From positions 1 through 21,480 of IMG/VR virus record IMGVR_UViG_3300023184_000585: a stretch of DNA of 21,480 nucleotides; one strand, written 5' to 3'. How positions within the stretch are numbered: the stretch's first letter is position 1; every line of letters begins with the position of its first letter. The stretch comes from a virus. Below the pieces are notes generated by a model. That model had not been told where the DNA came from and ran no database searches. It worked only from the letters and a program-made list of their open reading frames with translations. The translations under genes were made by a program, and so were the position numbers. Shown in pieces: positions 5,820 through 12,756 of the stretch.

Positions 5820-6085
5820 ACCGCCAAGACATCGACGAAATGATGCGCCATTTGCCCAGCCAACAGCCCACCGAAACCACCACCCAAAAGTTCATCATTG
5901 GCATGTGGTTCGTCATGTTCCTAATTTTGTGCGTTTATGCACCCGACATCCGTTACCAACCAACTGAGGAGAAAACCCATGGCACCAGCCAAGAAAGCAC
6001 CAGCCAAGAAGGTTGCCGCAAAGGCACCAGCCAAGAAAGCACCCGTGAAGGCCCCCAAACGGCCCGTGGCGGCCTCCAAACCTGA
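5816..6085 (+). CDS. small membrane protein whose tail overlaps the next gene
   Basis: An 89-codon frame. Residues 1-24 are polar (NRQDIDEMMRHLPSQQPTET), residues 25-42 form a hydrophobic helix (FIIGMWFVMFLILCVYA), and the rest is low-complexity polar sequence. The start overlaps the upstream stop by ATGA, so the first 55 codons look real. The last 107 nt lie inside the Lys/Ala/Pro gene in another frame, where the DNA repeats happen to lack a stop; that tail may be a by-product of the repeat. Function unknown. Confidence 0.5.
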   Translation: MNRQDIDEMMRHLPSQQPTETTTQKFIIGMWFVMFLILCVYAPDIRYQPTEEKTHGTSQESTSQEGCRKGTSQESTREGPQTARGGLQT

Positions 6086-6254
6086 GGAGCGTACCTTTGC
6101 CATGCCTAAGGAGGTTCAAGAGTGGATAGAGCGCGCATCCAGCACGATGAAGCACCAAGCCACCCAAATCGCCGCCATGAAGGAGGAGATCGTGCAACTG
6201 AAGGCCTACAAGAAGTTTGCCGCCAATAAGATTCAGGGGATGAGTTATGAGTGA
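5979..6254 (+). CDS. histone-tail-like Lys/Ala/Pro protein with coiled coil
   Basis: A 91-residue protein starting behind AGGAGAAAACCC. Residues 2-34 are a repetitive PAKK/APVKAPK tail like those of bacterial histone-H1-like and AlgP-type proteins, strongly basic and expected to be disordered and able to bind DNA or RNA. Residues 40-85 form a helix with coiled-coil character (VQEWIERASSTMKHQATQIAAMKEEIVQLKAYKK). The start at 5979 is preferred over an ATG at 5937 because of the ribosome site. A DNA-binding or condensing role is inferred from composition only. Confidence 0.72.
   Translation: MAPAKKAPAKKVAAKAPAKKAPVKAPKRPVAASKPEERTFAMPKEVQEWIERASSTMKHQATQIAAMKEEIVQLKAYKKFAANKIQGMSYE
5982..6038 (+). 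repeat. three copies of a 15-nt PAKK-coding repeat
   Basis: GCACCAGCCAAGAAA occurs at 5982-5996, 5997-6011 (last base G) and 6024-6038. Near-identity at the DNA level, including third positions, points to recent expansion by slippage rather than selection on the peptide alone. Confidence 0.8.
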
Positions 6255-6552
6255 CGATTACAAAGTACAAAACGCATACGAGGGCGGCTCATGCCAAGTG
6301 CAATACGCCGTCAAGCCTGAGACCTTGCACAGCGTTAGCGTGGAACTGCCAAAGCCCAAATACAACATCATTTTCCACAACAACGAGGGGTATGTGGTGG
6401 GTACCTTGGACTTCAATGGCCCCGGCTTGTATTTTGAGGGGAATGCCGAAGAGGGTGCCATTGTGTTTATGGATTGGATCAGCAAAATCTTTCAGCAACG
6501 CCTGAAGGACGAGTACGACCGTGGGTTTGCCGACGGGAAAGCCGCAAAGTGA
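6247..6552 (+). CDS. phage hypothetical protein
   Basis: A 101-residue protein with a beta-rich core (NIIFHNNEGYVVGTLDFNGPGLYFEGNAEEGAIVFMDWI) and a C-terminal helix (FQQRLKDEYDRGFADGKAAK). This layout is common in small phage proteins encoded upstream of terminase genes; function unknown. The start overlaps the previous stop by 8 nt and the stop overlaps the next GTG start. Confidence 0.7.
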   Translation: MSDDYKVQNAYEGGSCQVQYAVKPETLHSVSVELPKPKYNIIFHNNEGYVVGTLDFNGPGLYFEGNAEEGAIVFMDWISKIFQQRLKDEYDRGFADGKAAK

Positions 6553-6752
6553 CCAAGCAGACCGACGACATCTTGGGAGAGGCCTACACCGATGCATTGC
6601 TATACGGTGTGGGCATCATCAAAATCGTTAACACAATGGCTGGCCCACGGATGAGCTACGTGCCCCGTGAAGAGTTCACGCAACTGGCCGAACACTTAAA
6701 TTACGTGGTGGAAAACACCATGGACTTCACAGACACCCAGTCGAAGAGGTAA
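6549..6752 (+). CDS. hypothetical protein with GTG start
   Basis: A 67-residue protein read from GTG at 6549, in a GTGA overlap with the preceding stop. This is preferred over an in-frame ATG at 6474 that lies wholly within the previous gene. The sequence (DDILGEAYTDALLYGVGIIKIVNTMAG ... REEFTQLAEHLNYVVENTMDF) is helical with no recognised domain. It is the last gene before the packaging module. Confidence 0.55.
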   Translation: MTKQTDDILGEAYTDALLYGVGIIKIVNTMAGPRMSYVPREEFTQLAEHLNYVVENTMDFTDTQSKR

Positions 6753-6798
6753 ACTTCCAGTTATGCGCTGAAACGATTGCGCGACAAAGGACTGGAAT

Positions 6799-7407
6799 AT
6801 GACCGACAAAAAGACAAGAGTCGCAACACGCGAAGAGAAGATCACATCGCCCGGCGTGTACGAAATGCCCGTCGCGCCAAAGAACAAGGGCGGTAGACCA
6901 TCCACATACGACCCTGACACCGCACGTAAGATGTGCGAACAACTTAGTGAGGGAATACCGTTAAGACAGATATGCAGGGAGAATGAAGGATTCCCAGCAT
7001 GGAGGACGGTGTATGACTGGATGAGGAAAGACCCCGACCTTTCCACATCCATCGCGCATGCACGTGACGTGGGATACGACGCCATGGCCGAGGAGTGCCT
7101 GATGATTGCCGACACTCCCCTGCTGGGTGAGGAGGTCAGCGAAAGCGAGACGCCTGAGGGCACCGATGAGGACGGCAACGTCATTGTGCGCCGGGTGGTG
7201 ACCATCAAAAAGGTGGACATGTTAGGCCACCGCAAACTTCAAATTGAGACCCGGCTCAAACTGCTGGCCAAGTTCAACCCCAAGAAGTACGGTGACCGAG
7301 TCACCCACAGTGGAGACGACGACAGCCCGGTGGTGATCGAGCACAACCTGAACGTGTTTGGTGACCTTCTCAAAGCCATCAAGCTACAGCGCCAATCGAG
7401 CATATGA
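6799..7407 (+). CDS. terS: terminase small subunit
   Basis: A 202-residue protein that should recognise the phage packaging site and present DNA to the large subunit. A helix-turn-helix DNA-binding region at about 41-82 has the typical pattern (GGRPSTYDPDTARKMCEQLSEGIPLRQIC, then PAWRTVYDWMRKDP). The central helices (HARDVGYDAMAEECLMIAD) and the KLQIETRLKLLAKFNPKKYGDR motif (146-167) are hallmarks of the Sf6-type small terminase family. It starts behind AAAGGACTGGAAT, and its stop overlaps the large subunit start by ATGA, matching the conserved terS-terL pair. Residues 112-136 form an acidic insertion. Confidence 0.9.
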   Translation: MTDKKTRVATREEKITSPGVYEMPVAPKNKGGRPSTYDPDTARKMCEQLSEGIPLRQICRENEGFPAWRTVYDWMRKDPDLSTSIAHARDVGYDAMAEECLMIADTPLLGEEVSESETPEGTDEDGNVIVRRVVTIKKVDMLGHRKLQIETRLKLLAKFNPKKYGDRVTHSGDDDSPVVIEHNLNVFGDLLKAIKLQRQSSI

Positions 7408-8837
7408 GTGCTGTAGACGCAATCCTCGAAGATCAAGAGTATCTCGACGAGGAGTACGCCAAACTGAGCCCCGTCTCTCAAGCGGTGGTCAACTGGCAAC
7501 TGAAGTGGCACAAAGAGGCCCACAAGCACCAGATCGAGCCCATGGGAGACTGGTGGTCATGTTGGTTACTTTTAGCTGGCAGAGGTGCGGGAAAGTCGCG
7601 TGCGGCGGCTGAAACACTTGCATGGTGGGCATGGGAGCAACCCAACACCCGCTGGCTGGTATCAGCCCCAACATCGGGTGACCTCAGGGGGGTTTGCTTT
7701 GAAGGCGACTCAGGCCTGCTCAAGGTTATCCCGGACGGCATGATCGCCAAGTACAACTCCAGCCTGCATGAGATATACCTCATCAACGGGTCATTCATCA
7801 AGGGCATCCCGGCGTCCGAGCCCGAGCGGTTCCGTGGGCCGCAGTTTCATGGGGGCTGGCTCGATGAGTTGGCCGCATGGGAGTACCTCAGAGAGTCATG
7901 GGACATGATCCAGTTCGGTATCCGACTGGGTGACCGCACCAAGCTGATCTGCTCGACCACACCCAAGCCAAAGGACGTGGTGATGGAATTGATCGAGCGT
8001 GAGGGCGACGACGTGGTGATCACCCGCGCCAGCACGTACAGCAACATTGCCAACTTGGCCAAGTCCTTCCAGAAGCAGATTCTCCAGTACGAGGGCACCA
8101 ACCTTGGCAGGCAGGAGATTCATGCTGAGATCATCGACCCCGAGGAAGGCGGCATCGTCCACCGTGACTGGTTCAGGCTCTGGCCAGACGGCAGGCCCTT
8201 CCCCCGGCTGGAGTACATCCTACAGTCCTACGACTGCGCCACCAGTGACAAGACCATCAACGACCCCACGGGATCGATCACGCTGGGCGTGTTCAAGCCT
8301 GAGGACGGTGGCATGTGCGTACTGATCCTTGACTGCTGGCAAGACCACCTTCAGTACCCGCAACTGCGCCCCAAGGTCATCGAGGAGTTCGAGACCGTCT
8401 ACGGTGAGGGCAAGACCCGAAAGCTGGTGGACGTGATCCTCGTGGAGGACAAGAGCGCAGGCATCAGCCTGATCCAAGACTTACAGCAGGCCCACCTGCC
8501 CGTGATTGCCTACAACCCCGGCCGGGCCGACAAGGTACAGCGACTGTCGATCGTGGCCAACATTATCAAAGCCGGGCGCGTGTGGGTGCCTGAGTCGTCC
8601 GTGCGCAAGGGCTTTGTCAAGGACTGGGCCGAAGGCATGGTCAGTCAGATATGCAGTTTCCCTGAAGGAGCGGTGCATGACGAGTTCGTGGACTGCATCA
8701 GTCAGGGGCTCAGGTACCTGAGGGATGCCGGGTGGATCAGCATTGACTACTCATCACGGGAAGAGATCGAGGAAGAGGACATCACCGACGCTGAGATATT
8801 CAACATGCGCGGCCGGGAGAATCCGTATGGAGCATGA
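7404..8837 (+). CDS. terL: terminase large subunit
   Basis: A 477-residue packaging motor with an N-terminal ATPase and a C-terminal RNase H-like nuclease. Walker A is GRGAGKS (59-65), Walker B is WLDE with Asp154/Glu155, and the coupling motif is STTP (184-187). The nuclease carries Asp277 in SYDCAT, Glu348/Asp349 in VEDKSAG, and Asp426/Asp430 in VHDEFVDC, the expected acidic triad region. The length is normal for terminases (about 450-550). It docks on the portal, translocates DNA by ATP hydrolysis and cuts the concatemer. It is coupled to terS by ATGA. All catalytic motifs appear intact. Confidence 0.95.
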   Translation: MSAVDAILEDQEYLDEEYAKLSPVSQAVVNWQLKWHKEAHKHQIEPMGDWWSCWLLLAGRGAGKSRAAAETLAWWAWEQPNTRWLVSAPTSGDLRGVCFEGDSGLLKVIPDGMIAKYNSSLHEIYLINGSFIKGIPASEPERFRGPQFHGGWLDELAAWEYLRESWDMIQFGIRLGDRTKLICSTTPKPKDVVMELIEREGDDVVITRASTYSNIANLAKSFQKQILQYEGTNLGRQEIHAEIIDPEEGGIVHRDWFRLWPDGRPFPRLEYILQSYDCATSDKTINDPTGSITLGVFKPEDGGMCVLILDCWQDHLQYPQLRPKVIEEFETVYGEGKTRKLVDVILVEDKSAGISLIQDLQQAHLPVIAYNPGRADKVQRLSIVANIIKAGRVWVPESSVRKGFVKDWAEGMVSQICSFPEGAVHDEFVDCISQGLRYLRDAGWISIDYSSREEIEEEDITDAEIFNMRGRENPYGA

Positions 8838-8839
8838 CG

Positions 8840-8883
8840 CTAGTCTGACTAGTAAGTAGAAACCCTAACTAGTCTGACTAGTA
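8840..8883. repeat. tandem palindromes after the terminase
   Basis: The 15-nt sequence CTAGTCTGACTAGTA occurs twice, at 8840-8854 and 8869-8883. Each copy is a near-perfect palindrome around a central T; the second extends to ACTAGTC-T-GACTAGT. Centres are 29 nt apart. Between them, AAACCCTAA (8860-8868) is the reverse complement of TTAGGGTTT found at the first palindrome of both promoter modules. There is no T tract, so a simple terminator is unlikely. An operator pair or RNA structure controlling the gene at 8900 is likely. Confidence 0.7.
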
Positions 8884-8899
8884 CCAACAGGAGAAATAA

Positions 8900-9118
8900 A
8901 TGTCGCATGAAGATTACATCTACATCAACGCAGGGCCCGGCTATGAAAAAGTCATCCAGCACGACGGTGTGCGCACTACTGTCTGCGAGAACCGATACGA
9001 ACTACTTGCCAGCCCCACGGCAGAGGTGCCTGAGCAACAAGCCGTGCAAGCACTGCGTGAGTGGATCAGGGGGCGTAATGCGAAGGTCGTGCAATTGTCT
9101 GGGTGTGTGTCAGGGTGA
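8900..9118 (+). CDS. small hypothetical protein after the terminase
   Basis: A 72-residue protein starting behind AACAGGAGAAATAA. The opening (MSHEDYIYINAGPGYEKVIQHDGVRTTVCENRYELL) looks like a genuine small domain. After about residue 58 the sequence loses character, while the +1 frame becomes strikingly Cys-rich. The real product may therefore end here, be followed by a separate small ORF, or continue by frameshift. No family is recognised. It lies directly after the tandem palindromes, which may control it. Confidence 0.58.
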   Translation: MSHEDYIYINAGPGYEKVIQHDGVRTTVCENRYELLASPTAEVPEQQAVQALREWIRGRNAKVVQLSGCVSG

Positions 9119-9149
9119 CGGACGGTGTCCTGATTGCCCAAATGCATGA
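9078..9149 (+). CDS. possible Cys-rich micropeptide
   Basis: A 23-codon ORF in the +1 frame relative to the gene at 8900, with ATG at 9078 preceded by AGGGGG 4 nt away. It reads MRRSCNCLGVC then QGDGRCPDCPNA, with five Cys in a C-x-C-x3-C-x5-C-x2-C spacing, which suggests a small metal-binding knuckle. Upstream in the same frame lies another CxxC (CKHC). It may be an independent micropeptide or the C-terminus of a frameshifted longer protein. Confidence 0.35.
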   Translation: MRRSCNCLGVCQGDGRCPDCPNA

Positions 9150-9186
9150 CCCCAAGGCATAATTGACATATTCAATGAGATCACCT

Positions 9187-12100
9187 ATGGCAGAACCAAA
9201 AAACACGGTTAAGGCATATAAACTGTTCCGAGTGCATCAAGAGCATCCGGGCAAGCTGTTCCCGTTGTTTGTGGACTCCACCACCCCGGTAGAGATGGAC
9301 AAATGGGTGGATGCAAAAGAAGGCGACATGGCCAATGGTAAGGTCAAGTCCAAGATTGGGCCTTTGGCGTATCGACCGGGGTGGCATGCGGGTGATCTAC
9401 CTATGGCCACGCACATTGGTGAGAAGTCCGACTCCAAAAAAACCGCGCCCGACCGCCGACCTTCCAACCACGCATGGGCTGAAATAGAAATGCCTGACGA
9501 CGTGGACTGGCAAGCTGAGGCCACCAAGCGCGGCACCAATGCACAAGGCAGGGTGGTGCCTGTGAAATCACACATCACCGACCAGATACCCAAGGGTGGC
9601 CACTACCGATACAAAACCAATCCCAACATGACGGGCAACTGGTTGATCGGTGGATCAATGAAGGTCAACAAGGTGTTGTCAGACGCTGAGGTGGAGCGCA
9701 TCAACAAGAAAGCTGGCATGGCCGATCTGCCCCGATCCCAGCCATTTAAAAAGAAAGACTTTGGTTTTGCTCATGGTGGCTGTGTGGCCCCGGATGAGTG
9801 GAAAGCCGAAGAGCATGTGAACTACGCTAAAGGTGGCTCTGTGATGGGCATCAACGTGGCCACAGACCGCAAGTCAGGCCGCAGGTATGCCGACATGATT
9901 GTGGACGGTCACAAAACCCTTGAATCACGCAACAGTGACACCTTGCGACCCTATGTGGGAAAACGTGTTGCCATCGTCAGGACGGGTGAGGGCAGGGCCA
10001 AAGCAATTGGAGAGGTAACCATTGGTGAGCCCATGGTGGTCAACAAACAAAAGTTTCGGGCGCTGGAAGACAAGCACCACGTGCCCGAAGGATCAGCATT
10101 TGACATTAACACGCCGACCAAACACTTGTACCCCATGCATGACCCAATCCGATACGACAAAGAGCGTGACGTTGGGCATGGCATTGTGTCACGCAAGGTC
10201 ATTGAAGAAGCCAAAGGAGGCACAGTGAAAGAACCTAAAAACACATGGGACTACGAGAACCAAAAGCACTTGACCAATATCTCTGGCCATGCCGCCCAAC
10301 ACCGTGATCTAAAAGACATCCCTGACGTGGCCAAGCACTTGCGTGAAACCCTGTCCGAAGGGCATCACCTACACATTGAAGACCCCCGCATTCAAAAGAG
10401 CATTGCTCATTATGGGCACGACTCATACTATGTGCGGGAAAAAGATGGCAAGAAAGCCCACGTAATAAACAAAGCAAAGGGGGGCGAAGTGCGTCCATCA
10501 ACAGCCCAAATGAAAATTGAACTTGCCCAAAAAGGCAACAAGGTTGACCTTAAAAATATTGGAGTGAACGAAGCGCCAAGCATGTCGCCCAAGCACTTCT
10601 TCCCACCAGAACGAAGTGACATTGGTATGCCCAGCCCCGGTGGCGTGGCCACACCCAAAAAAGGCATGCCCATTGGTGGCGTAGATATGAGCAAAACTCA
10701 AGTCGGTCAACAGTTGATGCCAACACCTCCCCAGCCACCACAAGGTGGCCAACCACCCGGCGCTCCTCCTCCTCCCGGTGGCCCCGGTGCCCCTCCGGGC
10801 GCGCCACCCGGTGCCCCACCAGCGCCAGCAGGCAACTTGCTCCAGATGACACCCCAAGGCCAGACCATGGCCGCATTGAGTGGTGGTGCCCCCGCTCAAA
10901 AGTTGGCAAAGGGTGGCCAGCCGTCTGTGAACGAGATGAAGGCTGAGATGGCGGCAAAGAAAGACGACTCCAAAGAAAAGCGCACAACGATTACGGCCCC
11001 CGGCGCTGGTGGCGTTAAGGGCATTGTGGTGCCAAAGCATTTGATTGAGGGAAACCCCAAAGCAGGCGCTGAAGGGTTGAAAAACATGATGGATGCGAGA
11101 GCAAAGGTCTACGGGGAAGAGCACCGTGAACCTTTAAACCTTGGTCAGGTAGGAAAAATCCACAAGCAAACGCTTGAAGATCACTTTGCAAAACCAATTG
11201 AAGAACAAAAGAGTGCAGAGCAAGAGGCTCTAAATAAAATCCGCGCCGCCAAATTTATCAAGCACAACAGAGACACGCTAGACGAGTCTGAAAAGCTAGA
11301 CACGGTGGAGCACGAGCACGACGATGAAGGTCGATCGCACGTTGGCTATGCGTCCAAAGGTATTGCAGGGCATGCGCTGTTTCCAAGAGGTCACGGCAAA
11401 GATATGGACTACAAGGTGATCAACACCTGCCCCGGTCAAACCGAAGGTTGTGGTGGCGGCAAGAGCGCCGAAGGCATCGTTGACACCAAGCAAGGTACAT
11501 GCTTTGCGCCCAATGCTGAATCTCAATACGCCGCCGCCGTCAGTCGTCGCGCTGGCCACGCAATTGCCAAGCACGATCCTGCTATGACCCGCGACTGGAT
11601 CATTGCTCACACTGGTTCAATGCGTAACGCATCAGATAGAGCAGACAAGCAAAACAAGCGCATGCTGTACCGTCCTAATGTTGTGGACGAGACTGACGTG
11701 TCCTCACGCCACGTCATTCGTCATTTGAACGAACAGCGCAAGATGGATGACAAACCACCGATCATTGCCAACTCATACGGCAAAACCAACGAGTTGCATG
11801 ACCCAGAAAATGGCTACCATGTGACGCACTCAAATGTGGGCCCCAAAGTCAAAAAAGGTCAGGAAGTTAGCGAGAACATTTCCCGCGACAAAGCACGTGT
11901 TCGCAACACCGTGATGGCGGCTGATAACCAAGGCGACTTTAAAAACGAGCAGGGCAATAAGACGCCGCCCAAGGGCTCGTACATGGTGACTGACGTGAAG
12001 CGTGGCTCCCCCATGGCCAAGAAGATGGAAGGCGCAATCACCCACGCCAAGTACTGGACAACAGGACGCCCTGAGAATGAGTTGAGCGAGTCAGAGAAAG

Positions 12101-12756
12101 ACGAGGGCCCGGAAGGCCACTACAGCGGCTCTGGACGCAAGACCGACGAAGACAAAGCCCACTACGGGCACACCACCCAAGATGGCTTGCGCTACGACTA
12201 TCAGCGCCAGCATGTACTGCACCCACGCTTGGTTCAAGTAGGTAAAAACGATGACGGTACTCCGCACATAATTCCAACCGACTCACGGTTCAAAGACACT
12301 GAGTTCCTGCCAAAAAACAGGTACAAAACAAAGAACGGCAAAGATGCTGGCCACATCTTGATGACCACGCCCACTGAGTCCACCAGCAACATTGGCCATC
12401 AAACATCGTTCACACACAATGTGGGCGACAAGCACATCGAGCACGCGCAAAAAAACAATGGCGAGTACGAGATCGACAAGCCAGAAGATCAAGCCAAGGC
12501 CAAAGGCAAAGAGTACGCCGCACCTCAGGCAATCAAGTTCTATGCAGAAGGCGGCACCGTAGATGGCCGTCACCGTGGTTTCAGTCACGACGACTTCCAT
12601 GCATTCCCTGAACAAAACGTGGTGGCCCAGCGCCACTTGGCTATGCGTCACGGTGAAGATGAACATAAACAAGGCGCTCCAAAAAAAGCTGTTGTTGTTC
12701 ACAACTCATTGGGCGCAATGCAACTTGAAATGTTAAAAAACAAAAAGGCTAAATGA
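9187..12756 (+). CDS. giant modular KGG-linked protein (candidate polyvalent virion protein)
   Basis: About 1189 residues, set between terL and portal. The start at 9187 is chosen for a weak GAG 7 nt upstream; ATG 9175 and TTG 9163 are alternatives. Modules are separated by [FYEKL]A[KEH]GG peptides at residues 194, 213, 341, 429, 573 and 1119. Module 1 (1-190) is a globular domain (KAYKLFRV ... GNWLIGGSMKVNKVLSD). Module 2 (220-340) looks like an ASCH/PUA-fold domain (ADMIVDGHKTLESR ... GEGRAKAIGEV). Module 3 (348-428) is unknown. Then come a Pro-rich linker (about 510-548) and a large module (575-1118) holding TCPGQTEGC and GTCFAP, with a faint resemblance to phage gp88-type proteins. Large multidomain phage proteins in this position are often packaged and act on the host; that role is inferred. 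Confidence 0.75.
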   Translation: MAEPKNTVKAYKLFRVHQEHPGKLFPLFVDSTTPVEMDKWVDAKEGDMANGKVKSKIGPLAYRPGWHAGDLPMATHIGEKSDSKKTAPDRRPSNHAWAEIEMPDDVDWQAEATKRGTNAQGRVVPVKSHITDQIPKGGHYRYKTNPNMTGNWLIGGSMKVNKVLSDAEVERINKKAGMADLPRSQPFKKKDFGFAHGGCVAPDEWKAEEHVNYAKGGSVMGINVATDRKSGRRYADMIVDGHKTLESRNSDTLRPYVGKRVAIVRTGEGRAKAIGEVTIGEPMVVNKQKFRALEDKHHVPEGSAFDINTPTKHLYPMHDPIRYDKERDVGHGIVSRKVIEEAKGGTVKEPKNTWDYENQKHLTNISGHAAQHRDLKDIPDVAKHLRETLSEGHHLHIEDPRIQKSIAHYGHDSYYVREKDGKKAHVINKAKGGEVRPSTAQMKIELAQKGNKVDLKNIGVNEAPSMSPKHFFPPERSDIGMPSPGGVATPKKGMPIGGVDMSKTQVGQQLMPTPPQPPQGGQPPGAPPPPGGPGAPPGAPPGAPPAPAGNLLQMTPQGQTMAALSGGAPAQKLAKGGQPSVNEMKAEMAAKKDDSKEKRTTITAPGAGGVKGIVVPKHLIEGNPKAGAEGLKNMMDARAKVYGEEHREPLNLGQVGKIHKQTLEDHFAKPIEEQKSAEQEALNKIRAAKFIKHNRDTLDESEKLDTVEHEHDDEGRSHVGYASKGIAGHALFPRGHGKDMDYKVINTCPGQTEGCGGGKSAEGIVDTKQGTCFAPNAESQYAAAVSRRAGHAIAKHDPAMTRDWIIAHTGSMRNASDRADKQNKRMLYRPNVVDETDVSSRHVIRHLNEQRKMDDKPPIIANSYGKTNELHDPENGYHVTHSNVGPKVKKGQEVSENISRDKARVRNTVMAADNQGDFKNEQGNKTPPKGSYMVTDVKRGSPMAKKMEGAITHAKYWTTGRPENELSESEKDEGPEGHYSGSGRKTDEDKAHYGHTTQDGLRYDYQRQHVLHPRLVQVGKNDDGTPHIIPTDSRFKDTEFLPKNRYKTKNGKDAGHILMTTPTESTSNIGHQTSFTHNVGDKHIEHAQKNNGEYEIDKPEDQAKAKGKEYAAPQAIKFYAEGGTVDGRHRGFSHDDFHAFPEQNVVAQRHLAMRHGEDEHKQGAPKKAVVVHNSLGAMQLEMLKNKKAK

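Noticed and set aside
6891-6905. KGGRPS peptide in the terminase small subunit as another KGG linker
   Set aside because: KGGRPS-type peptides are common at this position in terminase small subunits and lack the aromatic-Ala prefix; likely unrelated.
6696-7235. Minus-strand open frame of 179 codons opposite the terminase small subunit
   Set aside because: The + strand product is a clear terminase small subunit; the antisense product is low in character and lacks a start context.
8840-8883. Possible CRISPR-like repeats
   Set aside because: There are only two short palindromic copies with a 14-nt spacer, and no cas genes or longer array.
9163-9191. Possible sigma70 promoter: TTGACA at 9163 with TATGGC 17 nt later
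   Set aside because: The -35 is perfect, but the -10 matches poorly and overlaps the chosen start codon, so it could not make a normal leader for this gene.
10720-10830. Pro/Gly-rich DNA repeats as a recombination hotspot or origin
   Set aside because: The simple explanation is a proline-rich linker coding sequence; there are no iterons, AT-rich segment or replication gene nearby.
10498-11124. Minus-strand open frame of 208 codons inside the giant gene
   Set aside because: It lies opposite the Pro/Gly-rich stretch, has no recognisable domain, and no other gene in the window is on this strand.
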